From Agapanthus africanus (lineage: Eukaryota > Streptophyta > Magnoliopsida > Asparagales > Amaryllidaceae): a DNA stretch of 64,000 nucleotides. Where the stretch lies: positions 456,173,096 through 456,237,095 of the forward strand of contig JASDDO010000026.1 of NCBI GenBank assembly GCA_030015575.1. The letters are read 5' to 3'. Shown in pieces: positions 33,751-46,618 of the stretch. The notes under the pieces are model-generated. The model was not told the origin of the DNA. It was given only the letters and a program-made list of their open reading frames with translations, and searched no databases. Both the position numbers and the translations under genes were made by a program. Each line of letters starts with the position of its first letter. Within the stretch, counting starts at the first letter, position 1.

Positions 33751-35977
33751 TGTTAGTTATATGTATGCCCTAGAGGCCATTACTATACATAGGATGTATA
33801 TTGTAGTGGATGCTTGGACATATATAGGGAGGACTTTCTTGCTCGACATGATAGTATGCTATCTGGTTGCTCTTTATCTTAACGTGTACACTGATTATCT
33901 CTCTGTTACATGTTGGTAAAGCCCTTAGGATGTATACTTGACTACCTGGACTATGATGCGGATCATACTAGTGGGGACATGGTAGTCCATAAGTACATCC
34001 TTCAAGGTCCCTAGTCGTGGGTGTATCGAGACGGCGCATCGATATACCAGTGTAGACTAGCGTATACCTTCTCGACCTATACAGATGGGCGATGGATGAT
34101 CCCATATCCATTGGTGTTTGACATCAGAGATCATATACGGGTGCTCAGTGGAGACTGGGTACACTGGACGGACTCGCCGAGAACTCCCAGATGGTATTAT
34201 GCATCACGTCAGATGGCAGTTCTCTGGTGACACTGGTACAGGTTAGTTTGTGGACCCGAGATCGTCCTAGAGTCTTATGTGATTCCCACTGTGCTTTGAT
34301 TTCCACCTTACCACGTCCAAGAGGGCGTGCAAAACGGTGGTTTTTGGGTACAGTCCCGAATCACATGGAGGTAATGAGCGATAGGAGGGGATTCGTCCCT
34401 CCCGGTATAGGGAGTTGATATTGCGCTGTGTTCGATTGGCTATAACCGGAAATCCCTGGCCAGGGTTGCTGAGATTTACTGGTAAGTGTTACCAGTAGTT
34501 TCTCGAACTGTTATAGACCTCATATCGACACGACTTATCGAGCTATTGGGGTCTGACGTTTACCACCCCTAGGCAAGATATGCGACATATCAGACGAACA
34601 GACCGGACTGTACGGTAAGTGTTACTGGTTGGATTCACAGGAGTGTGAGCGGGCTTGCTCGTTGATCTTCTGATCGCTCAATACCCAGGTGGCCGTTACG
34701 TTTTGCAGACCGCTTGCGGCTTGTGGGTGTTTGATATGATCATCACCTGATGCCGGCGTATTGACGAGTCTTTAGAGTCCTACACAGAGGTTTCCTGGCT
34801 CAAGCGAAACGAAATAGGAGCACATATGAGATATGTGCGGGACCGAGAATAATACCAGTATGTGATACTATATTCTATTCTCGCGATTTGTATCATTGGT
34901 CGGTTATATGTGATATAGCCGGGTTACCGAATCAAATGTTGATTCGATACATTGATACACTTGATATTAGTCGGTTATATGCAGTATGACCGGATCATTG
35001 AATCAAGTGTTGATTTAATGATTTAATGTATAATTATATATTTGATATATTACTTTACATTAACTAGTATTGGTTCACTTAAGATTATTTTCTCACTTGA
35101 ATGTGCACATTGTATATATGATATATGTTTGTGCACTAGTTTGTATCATGTTTGATGATACATGCAAACTTGGGTGTGTATGATTAAACCATGATTAGGT
35201 TAATGGTTAGGGTTTGATTTACTTATTTATTTATTCTTTTCATTTATTTTTGGGGCAAGAAATAAAATGGTGATTCTTTTGTTTTTACTTGAAGCTTCTT
35301 GAAGCTTTGATAAGCTTTGACCATTTTGTCTCTTTCCTTAACCCTAACCATTTACTTAACCCTAGTTTATTCTCTACACTTGTTTACTCACCCATGGTTG
35401 CTAAATGATAACTATCACTTCATTTTCTTTTTGGAAAATTATTATTATCATTCCTTCTTCTTCATCTTCTTCTTCATCTTCTTCTTCAAGTGAAGAAAAG
35501 AAAAAGCTTTATAGAAAAATGTCAAGTGATGAAATCAAGTGAGAAATCCAAATCCAAAGTGAACCCACTTCCTATTTCTTCATTCTCTACCACTTGCCAT
35601 GTAGTATAGGGTGTTTTCTTCACAAGTTTCATGACTTGGTGAAGATGGAGCTCGAGTTAGAGTCGCCTCGATGTAGATCATCTTCGGAATCGAAGTCAAC
35701 GACCTAGCTCGATCTTTTCTCCGATGAAACCACCGCGAGAGTCCAGGATTCCGATGGTTGCAGCGGAGGGACGTCATCACGGAGCCAAGGAAGTGGAGGA
35801 CCGGATCTACAAAGGTTGTATTTCCATTCACTTTAGAGTAAAGTTGTTTATTCGCATTTGTTTTCGCCTAATCTCTAGTTAATGATCTAGCATTAGGGTT
35901 TCTCGGCACAAGAAAAATTTGATTTTGGTATTGTTGATGCCTTGTGGAACCTCTTGAGTGTGCCTAGGAACCCTACA
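33751..35977 (+). repeat. 3' LTR of copia B
   Basis: TGTTAGTTAT to CCCTACA, nearly identical to the 5' LTR. CCCTGGCCAGGG at 34454-34465, hairpin at 34479-34495. Confidence 0.93.
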
Positions 35978-35982
35978 GATAT

Positions 35983-36812
35983 GTTTGCACTTTAAAGCGT
36001 AATTCCTAGTCTTGCAACACCCAAGGCTTTTAGCAGTGACTCCCAAACCAGTTGGTCTAAGGCACTAGGTGATGAAGCACCCTCGCTAAATAATTTTTTC
36101 TATTATTTTTAGCCTTAAGTAATCACAAAGACCAGTGTTCATTTTTTCTTTATTCACACATTTTTTTATTTCTTCGTACTAAGGACTTTAGACAAGAGCA
36201 TTTCAAGGTCTTTTCTACTATTCCAAGTTTCAAGGTGCGTGATTGTGCAATTTGTAGGGTATACATTTTCAGAATCTAGACATAACTTAGGAATTATTTT
36301 TCAAACTTATACTCTAATAAGAATATCAATATTTTTCCTTTAGTTCAACTTAGCCCCAAAAAGTGAACTCAAAATTTGCCTATTTCTAAATAAACTACAA
36401 AGACATATACTTTCTACCGTTAATCTTTAAAGAAGGTTATTTTTAGGGGTTTCAATTTACTCAGTCTAAGATCTAGTTGTTCATAGCCAGTTAACCTATT
36501 TGTTAAACTCAAGTTAAATATGGCCAACATCGAATACAATAATTTTTATAATTTTTAAAATTTTTCAAATTTTTTATGGGTTTTAAAATAATTATGCAAA
36601 CGCAAAAATATGTACAAATGAATGCGAAGGAAAAAGACGTACCGAGCGTACCCCCAAACTTAAACTTGACAGTGTCCTCACTGTCATGCTGCACCAAGAG
36701 GGTCGATAATGTCGGCAATGTCCTGTTTATTTACAAATTGTTTTTATAATTTTTTTTATTTATTATTGGTAAAAGAAAAAAAATATATATACAGAAAGGC
36801 TCCCCCTAAACT
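35983..36812 (-). other. 3' region of Athila-like element beyond copia B
   Basis: AT-rich untranslated sequence, with GAGGACACTGTC and TAAGTTTGGGGGTA on the minus strand (36649-36662). I see no coding domain here. Confidence 0.55.
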
Positions 36813-37640
36813 TCATTGAAAAAATGTTAAACGTCGTTGCCAAACTTTGCAAAGACCAAATGTCAGCACCAACCAGGCGAAAAATTTGTCTGTAAGGAGT
36901 ATCGGTTGGTGGAAGAATATGTTGTACCGATCCAAAAAGAGTTGGGAAAGATAGAAGTGGTGGTATGGAAAGTGTGGAAGTGAATAGATAGGAAGTGGTG
37001 ATGAATCAAAACGAGAATGGGAATGATCAGCAATCAGTGGAATATTGGCATTCTCGTAGCTTATTAAAAGAAATGGGGGTGGTTCAACTTCTAGAGGAGG
37101 AGCTTGACTCACCACAATATCCCCAAAATGTTTCTGTGGATCCTTTATTGACTTGGCATCATCCATCATTTGCATATGATATTCAATTATGAGGGAACTA
37201 ATCTCCTCGATGTCCGCCATAGTCCAACCGAAAACTTGCCGCCTATCTTGTAAGTCCTTTAAAATAGCGTTTTCTTGCTCGAAGGCTAGAGAGGCTGATA
37301 TTATAATAGGAAAGGTCTCATTCTCACCTATGTAAGCATATTTAAGGTGAGACGGCAAGGACATAAGTTCGAGTTTCGGAGGCGAAAGAATCATTGCGGA
37401 ATCTACCTCGAACTCAAAGGACTCCAACACAGGTTCGAAATCACTGCAAACAACCGATTCAGATGGTTCAACTAACTCATCCAAGAATTCAAAAGACTCA
37501 TATTCGGGCTGTGAGTCGTCATCATCCGAAAAAGTGAAACTTTCATAATCAACATCGGTTGTGTCAACTGTGGTAGGCTCAAGGAGGGACGCACTAGTGG
37601 CGTCAAAGCTGTTCTCATCAAACAAAAATCTTTCAAACTC
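36813..37640 (-). pseudogene. acidic stretch after protease, Athila-like element
   Basis: An open frame rich in Asp/Glu/Ser, then FGWTMADIEEISSLIIEYHM. The latter resembles the linker just before RT in plant Ty3 polyproteins (A.GWT..DI.GI.P..C.H.I). The RT itself is not recognised after it. Fossil. Confidence 0.6.
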
Positions 37641-38383
37641 GCAGTCCTCCTGCGTGATTTCGTGAATAGAGCAAACTTCTCGTGTACTAATTTTAGCACA
37701 GGGGGCATACTTCCTAACTTGTAAATATTGAACTCACTAGACGTCTTCCCGAAGGATAGAGTCATAGAGCCATTGCGACAGTTTATTACGGCATTGGAAG
37801 TGGCCAAAAATGGTCGACCGAGGATCACCGGAATTTGGTTCCGTGAGTTAGCAACAGGTTGTGTGTCCATAACAATAAAATCAACGGGGAATATGAACTC
37901 CCCAACTTTGATCAACACATCCTCTAGCTCACCCCTTGGATGGGTGATTGATCGATCAGCCATTTGGAGAGTACAGTGAGTGGGCTTAAGCTCTCCAATG
38001 CCTAATTGCTCGTACACAGAATAAGGTAGCAAATTGACACTAGCACCAAGATCTAGTAGTGCTCTATAGATGTTCTTGTCCCCAATTGTTATCGAAATAG
38101 TAGGACAACCGGGGTCTTTTTGCTTTTGGGGTAAAGAATTGACAAGAGCATCGCTAATAGCACTAACCACAAAAACTTTCTTTGGTACTTGTGACTTCCT
38201 CTTTTTGGTGCATAAGTCCTTTAAGATTTTTGCATATGAAGGAACTTGTTGGATTGCATCCAAAAGAGGGATATTTATGCTAACCTGTTTGAACAGCTCA
38301 ACAATCTTCTCCATTTGTGGAGTTGGTTTATTGGATCTCAACCGATTTGGAAAAGGAACATTTTTAAAGGTTGTTGAGTCCAA
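37640..38383 (-). pseudogene. aspartic protease region of Athila-like element
   Basis: It contains ALLDLGASVNLLPYSVYEQL, VDFIVMD and PVILGRPFLATSNAVI, the pattern of the Ty3/Athila retropepsin (DLGAS for the active site, ILGRPFL near the end). Fossil; few breaks. Confidence 0.85.
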
Positions 38384-40194
38384 TTTTTGCGGATCAGATT
38401 GTTGAGTTGGAACGGAACCCCGTGTAGATGTGTTCGTGTTGTGAGAAGTGGGTTCCGTTCTCTAGAAGGAGTAGAGCCTTGTGAATGATGGAGAACAGGC
38501 TCTAATGAAGAAGAAGAAGGTGAAGAAGAACCACCGGCAGGGGTGTCATCGTGAACACCCACATTGTTTTGCAACATTTTTCCCGATCTCAACGTTGTCA
38601 CAGCGTTTACGTTATGAGTTTGCTGTTGATATGCAGCATGTGCGTGACCAGGATTGGGCAGTGGTTGAGATGGGAGCTTTCCTTTTTCTCGCTCGCTCAA
38701 TACTGCATTGAGTTGTGCAATTTGTGCCTCAATAGATTTGATGCTTTGATCGTGTGAGGCACTGTTTTGCACCAAAGATTGAGTAGAAGTCTCTAATCTT
38801 GCTGTAGATTGTGTAGATTGCTTTAGGAACGCATCTAGACTTCTTTCGAGCGAGCTAACCTTGTCATTGTTAGGTTGAACAAAATTATTTGGCGCGTAAG
38901 AATTGTTAGGCACAAAATTGTTCACTTGATTAGGGTAAGGTTGCTGTTGGAAAGATTGTTGAAATTGAGTTTGTGGTGGTGCTTGTTGTTGTTGTGGAGG
39001 AGGCCCTTGAAAATTGTTATTTCCTTGGAATTGTTGATTTTGATTCCAAGCGAAATTTGGGTGACTCCTCCACCCCGGATTGTATGTCGAAGAGTATGGA
39101 TCGTTTCTCTGTCGTTGCTGAAAGGCAGCATTGACTTGATCCTGTCCTTGAGTAGATGCATTGTAAGGACACTCTTCGGTGAGATGTGATGGACCCGAGC
39201 AACAAGCACAAATAGTTCATGGAGGCACAACAGGGGCAGGAGAAGACGATGAGATTTTGGTCTCAATCGCTTCTAGCTTTTTCGTAAGAGCGGCTATCTC
39301 GGCCTTCATAGCAATCGACATCTCTACTTGATGTATGCCTGCCCTAGATTGACCACTAGAAGAAGATGATGTGGTCTTGGAGCTCTCCCACTGAATTGTT
39401 TGTTCACTAAGATCCTCAAGAAACTGCCACGCTTCCTCACTAGATTTGGAGAGAAAGTGACCTTGACAGATGGTTTCTAGCAACTGTTTCGTTGCCGAGT
39501 TCAATCCCTCGTATAATGTTTGGCAAAGTTGCCAACTTTCGATCCCATGATGAGGGCATTGAACGAGTAGGTCTTTAAATCTCTCAAAACACTTCCAAAA
39601 TGGTTCGGAAGGAAGCTGTGAAAATTGTATAATTTCATTACGGATTCTAGCAGTTTTGTGATGAGGATAGAACTTTTTAAGAAAAGTTTTCACAAACTCG
39701 TCCCAATTTCTAATGGAATGTGATGCGGTGCTGTATAGCCACTTCTCGGCTAAGTCACATAAGGTGAAAGGAATGACTCTTAGCCTTATAGCGTCATCAC
39801 TTAATTGGGTAGTTTTCATCATAGCGCAAACGTTTTAGAATTTATTAATAAAAATATAAGCATCTTCTGATTCCAAACCGTGAAATTTTGGCAGCATATT
39901 GATGAAATGTGGTTTTATTTCAAAATTGTCCCCATTTGCCGGTGGGGGTGAAAGACAGGTAGGTAAAGAAGTTCGGATAGGGTAGAAGAGATCCTGGAGC
40001 GCGACTCGTGCGGGCGCTTCAACAGGAGGTTGATTCGGGCTATTCGCACCTAACGGAGGTGGAATCATTCCCATCGGTAAGGTATTGTTGGGGTTGAATC
40101 CCGACATGCTTTCGGAGGAAGAATTTGAAGGTGGAGGTAAGAAAGTGGACGGAATGTCGACTTCGGTGTCGAAGGGTTCGTCGGTCGGTACCAA
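38340..40194 (-). pseudogene. gag of Athila-like element
   Basis: From the minus-strand start MVPTDEPFDTEVDIPS: a proline-rich head, then the retrotransposon gag domain (IRLRVIPFTLCDLAEKWLYS, SWDEF-like text, FLKKFYPHHKTARIRNEI), a Ser-rich linker, a cysteine-bearing stretch, a Q/N-rich stretch and a coiled part (DKVSSLERSLDAFLKQSTQ). The order matches Athila gag. Fossil with a few breaks. Confidence 0.85.
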
Positions 40195-41379
40195 CGAAAC
40201 ACGGACTAATCGGGCGTTAGTGTCCCTAGTCTAAAGTGACATACACTAAAGGGGTAGTGTAGTCAGAAAAATAAAAAAATGAAAGACAGAATGTGGAGGT
40301 AAGATAACGTCAATGAAAGGGAGTGGTGTAAGTGAGTTGCAAGGTTTCTTTAGCGACAAGTTGCAAGTTTTGAAAAGAGTTTTTCTTTTTTATTTTATGT
40401 GAAATTTTTGCAAATTTTTTTTTTGAAAAGGGACTTGTGACACAAATGCGATCAACCACACATGCACAATCAGGCCTAGATCTAGGATCACCTAGGTCAG
40501 CTAGACAGCTCCTAACTGTTCCAAAGGGCTAGATAGGACCTCAAACCGCCTCTTCACCGCCAATTGCGGCCAGGTAAGTGCCAGATAAGTGGGAAGGAAC
40601 CACAGTAGTGGGCCTAATTAAAAACCACTAGCCTTTGACACACTTGCCTAGGCACCGAAAAGTCAGGTTAGGATAAACGGCTGATGCCTATACTAGTCCT
40701 CTGTCCTAGTGAGTACGACGTCCTTAGGGCTGAGTCTAATATTTTTTAATTTAAGAGTGGTCAATGCAAATGCTTTAAAGTGATTTCTGGGGTCCTGGGA
40801 AGGGTAATGAAATCCTCATCCAATCTGAGTTTGGTCAATAGCCCCTTAAAGTCCGATTAAAATATGCAAAAACAGTAAATTCACTTGCAATCAATTATTT
40901 TTAGCGCGGCGCAAAGAAACCTGCAGAAAATCTGTTATTTAGAAGGGGGAAGAAGAAATTTTAGCGCAAAGAAATTCTGCAGAAAGTTTCGTAAAAGATA
41001 TATTTAGGTTGGCAGAGGAGGAGACAATAAAACAAACCGAGGAGATTTCGCGCAAAGATGATACCTGTCAGCCGCGGAACCACGGTTTGGGGCACTGTTC
41101 CGCCGCGGTTTCGCGATGGGGAAGTGGGTTCGCTTTCTGAAAAAAATTCTGTAGCTCCTGTTCTCCAATTCTCCTCTGTTCTGATATACCAATTTCTGTT
41201 TCGCCCTCTGTAATTTTCCAGATCCGAGTTTCTTCGCTGTTTCTGCAAAACTTCAAAAGATAAACCCTTCAAACAGATAAAAATTGATAATTTTTTTTTT
41301 ACATTTTATATTTTCAGATTTTTATGATTTTTAAAATTTATATCAACCCGAAATTACAAAAAGGAAATTTTTACGCCAT
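40195..41379 (-). other. leader of Athila-like element
   Basis: Between primer site and gag. Contains a CCGCGGAACC/CCGCGGTTTCGCG inverted pair at 41071-41117. No gene is seen. Confidence 0.6.
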
Positions 41380-41396
41380 CCCCGGCAACGGCGCCA
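41380..41396 (-). other. primer binding site of Athila-like element
   Basis: On the minus strand TGGCGCCGTTGCCGGGG, the site typical of Athila elements (I recall tRNA-Asp as primer). Confidence 0.88.
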
Positions 41397-41398
41397 TT

Positions 41399-42861
41399 TG
41401 ATTTTTGTAGGTTTTTAAAGATCAAAAATATTTACCGCAATCAAGAACGGCGTCGCATGAAGCTAGCCGGTGAATACGGGTCGGTCCACAGGGATGTGTA
41501 ATTTTCCTAAGTGTTCTTACGAGCTGATTCCAATGGGTGTTTGGTCGTTTAATTTAATCTAAAAAAAACTAAGTTGTACGATGGTCAAGAAACTTGCTAT
41601 GATTAGGTCTAAGGTGAGTTTGATAAGATTAATATTCACACCTCTTTCAATGCCCTCAATTAAAACTTTTTAGAAGTTATAACAATTATTAGTAAAGGGG
41701 ATTAGGATGATTGGGAAGAAACGGAGTTTCTTCCTCTAGATCCTTGTCTGTCCTTTCCTACTTTCGTTTCTTCCTCTAGATCCTTGTCTGTCCTTTCCTA
41801 CTAATTGCTCTAACTTTCATGGAAGTCATGCATGTCCGGTCCTTTATACTACGGTTTCACCGTTACCTCGTGGGTAGGGTGCCGTAGGGAGCGGATCATG
41901 CATGTGTGCATGAAGTTCTAGTTATTACAAATTATTGGGCGTGAAAGAGATGAGAGATATTCATCACTCAATCTCTCCCTTATTCCTAACCCTAACAAGC
42001 GAGGAAATTACTCGCTCATCATGGGATCTATTAAAAACACCATTTTAAGATTACTTACCTACTGCGGTTTAAAAGATTTTACACTAGATTACTAGGGCAA
42101 AGGAATGATTTATCTAAAGCAAGAATTAAATTAGAAAGCTAGGGCAAAGAATGAATTAATCTAGGGCAAGGAATCAATAAACTAAGGCAGAAAATTAAAA
42201 AGTACTTACAAGAAATGATGCTTTTAATCTTCCAAAGAATCTGAATTTTATTTATTCAAAAGAGGCATCCCTATTACAATATTTTGATTACAATTTTATA
42301 GGGAAACATGGAAATTTAGGATTACGGGATTTGCACATGTGCGATTACAAAAATACCCCCGAAAAATCCTAACAAAGTCACCGACGCACCGCCACCAAAA
42401 ATCTGCACTGACACGTGCATCAGGAGGCCGCGGAACCGCGGCATAAGTGGGGATAGGGCCGCGGTTTCGCGGCCCTTTGGTGAGAACACTGTGTCAATTT
42501 TTGTGGGCTGCTTCTCTGATGTTTGGGCTTTTTATTTTTGTAGTTTTTTTCTCCATTTGGCTTCTGGGTCTTCTCCAGATCTTTAGTGAAAATTTGTAAT
42601 GGTCTTTTAACCGTTCACTTTGACATTTTGGACCATGCGTTGCCTTGTACCTTTATGAGTTGTTCTACGTCTAGGCTTGACTAGGATCCTTCTACTTATT
42701 GGTCAAAAGTCCCGCTTTTGTATCATCTTTTGTCTTTTTCACTGTTTTCGCTCCAAAAACCTGTATCCTGTAATATGTAGCAGACATGCGTCAAAAGCAC
42801 CTGTTTATTTATAAAACGCATAAGAATGGGGAATATAAAATGCAATATTATGATATGAACA
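41399..42861 (-). repeat. 5' LTR of Athila-like element
   Basis: Plus-strand TGATTTTTGTAGG to GATATGAACA. It is longer than the other LTR mainly because of a tandem doubling of about 37 bp at 41724-41800 (TTTCTTCCTCTAGATCCTTG repeated). GGCCGCGGAACCGCGG palindrome block at 42426-42475. Confidence 0.9.
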
Positions 42862-42866
42862 ATGTT
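42862..42866. repeat. TSD ATGTT (right) of Athila-like element
   Basis: Matches 23298-23302; copia A gag text resumes here. Confidence 0.93.
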
Positions 42867-45800
42867 CAATCCATATTTCTCCATACAAAGGAGTTGTATG
42901 GGGAGCAATCTCGTATTTTACGATACGAAGCATCTAAAAAGCTGTTTCAGATGCGGATGGCTCCTGGCACTTCAGTAGGCGACCACGTTCTGAAGATTAT
43001 AGCTCTTATTGAAGAGCTTGAGGGCCTCGGATGGACAATGGACAACGGGAAATATACGGATATTGTTCTACAGTCTCTTCCCTCTGCCTTTGCTCCATTC
43101 AGAGTGAACTTCAACATGCATAACATGGAGAAGTCACTACCCGAACTTCTCAATATGTTGAGAAATGCGAAGTGCACGCTTAAGGCGAAGTCTCCCTCCT
43201 TGCTTGTTGGACAATCTTCTTCTTCCTTCCCAAAAGCCAAGGCCAAGGGAAAGAACATGAAGAAATCCACCAAACCGAGAGGTGAAATAAAAAAGGCAAA
43301 GGGGAAAGACAAATCCAAAGCTGCGGAGTCGGGAAAAAGGAGAATGTTTCTACTGCAAGAAGACGGGACACTGGAAGCGGAATTGTATAGTACCTTGGTC
43401 TCAAGAAAGGGAAGCATGGTGATGCTTCAGCTTCAGGTGTGTTCGTAACTGAAAACTGTTTTTCTATAAACTCTGCTTCCTGAGTATTGGATACCGGTTT
43501 GGGTTCTCATATCTGCAATTCTGTGCAGGGTCTGAGAAATTGCTGAGTTTTGAAGACAGGTGATCATACTCTCCGGGTTGGAAATGGTTCCAATGTACAT
43601 GCAGTTTCAGTGGGAGAGTATCATCTGGGGTTGCCATCGGGTTGCATATTGGTTTTGAACCCATGTTATTTTGTACCAAGCATGCTTTGTAATATTATAT
43701 CCGTTTCTTTGTTGGACAATGAAGTATATCATTTTATATTGCAGCACAATGTTATGAATATTAAACTTAATCAAGAGTTGATTGGTTGTGGTACACTTAA
43801 TAACGGGATATACGTCCTTAATCAACACACAGTTTTCAACATACAACATACAAGCAAAAGAAAATTTTCATATATAAATGAAGCTTTTCTTTGGCATTGT
43901 AGACTTGGTCATATTAATGAAATAAGACTAAACAAGCTTCATAAAGATGGATATTTAAATTCTTTTGAATATAAATCTTATGCGACTTGCCAGTCTTGTA
44001 TCAAAGGGAAAATGACCAAAACTCCGTTTACTGGACATGGAGAAAGAGCTATTGAGCTCTTGGGCCTCATACATAATGATGTATGTGGGCCAATGTCTAC
44101 ACATGCGAGAGGCAGCTTTTCTTACTTCATAACTTTTACTGATGATTTCTCAAGATTCGGTCATGTGTTTTTGATAAAGCATATGTCTGAGGCTTTCGAG
44201 AAATTCAAGGAGTACAAACTTGAAGTAGAAAAACAAACTGGATTGAGCATCAAGATACTTCGATCGGATCGAGGTGGAGAGTATCTTAGTACAGAGTTTT
44301 TGAACTTCCTAAAAGAGAATGGGATTCTCTCTCAGCTCACTCCCCCTTACACACCACAGCACAACGGTGTGTCAGAGCGGCGGAATCGAACCCTATTAGA
44401 TATGGTACGACCCATGATGAGTGATGCTGAGTTGCCCCTCTCCTTCTGGGGGTATGCATTTGAGACTGCAGCTTTTCTGTTGAACAGGGTTCCGACCAAG
44501 ACCGTGCCTACCACTCTATATGAGATATGGTATAGGAAGAGACCATCTCTTAAGTGAGTTAAGATTTGGGGTTGTCCGGCTTTTGTCAAAAAGCAGAATC
44601 CAGACAAACTCAAGACACGACCGTTCAAATGTTTATTTGTGGGATATCCAAAAGATTCATATGGATATCTGTTCTACCACAAAGAGGAACAAAGGGTGTT
44701 TGTTTCTCGGAATGCTACATTTTTAGAAAATGAGATTTTTCCAAATGATACTGATAGCAATGTGGTAGATCTAGAAGAGGTTCTAGAAACACAGGTTACA
44801 AATGATGACTTGGTTGAACCTAATGTTGCGCTCTGTAGATCTGGTAGGACTTCTCACCCACCGGAGAGATACTACGGTTTTCTCGTTGATGGTGATGGAG
44901 AAGACTGCATCATGGATGATGATGACCATACCAGTTTTCAGCAAGCAATCACGAGTGGTTACTCTGTGAAGTGGCTGGATACCATGAGATCCGAAATGGA
45001 GTCTCTGTACACCAACAAAGTATGGATTTTGGATGTTGTACCCTCTGGGGTAAAACCCGTAGGGTGCAAATGGATCTTTAAGAGAAAGATCGGTGTAGAT
45101 GGGCAGGTGGAGACCTATAAGGCAAGGCTTGTGGAAAAAGGATTTCGACAAAGACCAGGACTGGACTATGACGAAACCTTTTCTCCTGTAGCCAGGCTTA
45201 AATCCATTCGGATCCTACTTGCTATTGCTGCTCACTATGACTATGAAATCTGGAATATGGATGTTAAAACTGCTTTTCTAAATGGTGATTTAGAAGAGTG
45301 CGTTTATATGGATCAGCCAGAGGGCTTCATTGAATCTGGGAGCAGCGGGAAAGCATGTAGGTTGCTTAAATCAATTTATGGATTAAAGCAGCCATCACAA
45401 AGTTGGAATATCTGTTTTGATGATGTTATCAAAGAGTTTGATTTCGTCAAAAATCCAGATGAACCTTGTGTTTATAAGAAGATTGTGGGAAGTACTGTCA
45501 CATTCCTCGTATTGTACGTGGATGACGTTCTTCTGATAGGAAACGACGTTTCTATGCTACAATTGGTCAAACTGTTCTTATCACAAAGGTTCTCCATGAA
45601 TCACCTGGGTGATGCCTCATACATATTGGGCATAAAGACCTATAGGGACAGATCTAAACGGTTCTTGGGATTGTCCTAAACCAGGTACATTAACACCATC
45701 CTAAAGAGATTTAGTATGGAAGACTCCAAGCGGGGTTCCATACCCGCTAGTCATGGAGTCACTCTCTCTAAGGACTTTTTCCTAAAGACCGATGAAGAGA

Positions 45801-46501
45801 GAGCTCACATGAGCATTATTCCCTACACTTCTGCTATAGGATCTATAACGTATGCGATGTTATGTACACGCCCTGATGTAGCTTATGCACTGGGTGTAGT
45901 AAGCAGGTATCAATCCAACCCAGGGGAGAATCACTGAACAGCAGTGAAGAACATTCTTAAGTACTTGCGAAGAACTAAAGAAATGTTTTTGGTGTATGGT
46001 AACGGAGATCTCCAAATGGAGGCCTTTACCGATTCGAGCTTCCAGAGTGATAAGGATGACAGCAAATATATCTCTGGGTTTGTCTTTACCCTCAATGGAG
46101 GGGCGGTGTGTTGAAAGAGTTCTAAACAGGATACCGTTGCAGGCTCTACGATAGAAGCTGAGTATATTGTTGCAAATGATGCTGCCAAGGAAGCCGTCTG
46201 GATGAGGAAGTTCGTCTTGGAGCTAGGAGTAGTTCCGACCATTATTGATCCAATACCTTTGTATTGTGATAATAATGGGGATATAGCATTAGCCAAAGAG
46301 CCCAGGTCCCATCAGCGATCCAGACACATCCTCAGACGATATTATCTGATCCGGGAGATAGTTGATCGCCGCGAGATCGAGATTCAGAGAGCAGATACAA
46401 AAGATAACATCGCGGATCCACTCACCAAGGCCCTCCCTTTGCCGCAGCATGAGCGACTTTTTGAGAGGTTGGGTATGAGATATACCAATAATTGGCCTTA
46501 G
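42862..46501 (+). pseudogene. gag-pol fossil of copia A, part right of the insertion
   Basis: Gag domain (YEASKKLFQMRMAPGTSVGD), zinc knuckle near 43345, protease DTG near 43488, integrase finger (FLWHCRLGHINE) near 43890 and core (FTDDFSRFGH, HNGVSERRNRT), RT (YVDDVLLIGND near 45515) and RNase H to 46501. Angela/Tork-type. Fossil, broken in about half a dozen places, otherwise close to the element at 1-3225. Confidence 0.9.
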
Positions 46502-46503
46502 TG

Positions 46504-46515
46504 CAAGTGGGAGAT
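46504..46515 (+). other. polypurine tract of copia A
   Basis: CAAGTGGGAGAT directly before the 3' LTR. Confidence 0.88.
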
Positions 46516-46565
46516 TGTTGGATATATGTATTCACTTGAGGCCATTATATGATAGTGTATGTACC

Positions 46566-46618
<53 letters not shown>

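Larger units (their letters stand above)
25362..35977 (+). mobile_element. copia B, young non-autonomous copia element, level 4 of nest
   Basis: LTRs 25362-27572 and 33751-35977 (2.2 kb each), TSD GATAT, primer site 27574-27585, polypurine tract 33739-33750. The LTRs differ by about 1.6 percent in a 370-bp sample, the lowest of the nest. The internal 6.2 kb is a long structured leader (to about 30980) followed by a decayed protease-integrase-RT-RNase H remnant with many breaks. No gag is recognised. Old-looking coding text between nearly identical LTRs suggests that the element was copied in trans by a relative. Confidence 0.92.
23303..42861 (-). mobile_element. Athila-like Ty3 element in reverse orientation, level 3 of nest
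   Basis: LTRs at 41399-42861 (5') and 23303-24720 (3'), TSD ATGTT. On the minus strand the primer site TGGCGCCGTTGCCGGGG (41380-41396) follows the 5' LTR and a TAAGTTTGGGGGTA tract (24723-24736) precedes the 3' LTR. Without copia B it is about 8.9 kb. Recognised parts are gag (40194 to about 38340) and aspartic protease (38383 to about 37640), followed by an acidic stretch to about 36813. I do not recognise RT, integrase or env, so it was probably non-autonomous. The LTRs differ by about 2 percent in a 320-bp sample: a fairly young insertion. The coding part is a fossil with a few breaks. Confidence 0.9.

Noticed and set aside
36995-37979. Plus-strand open frames opposite the Athila-like gag-protease
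   Set aside because: They are shadows of the minus-strand frame, with no family similarity.
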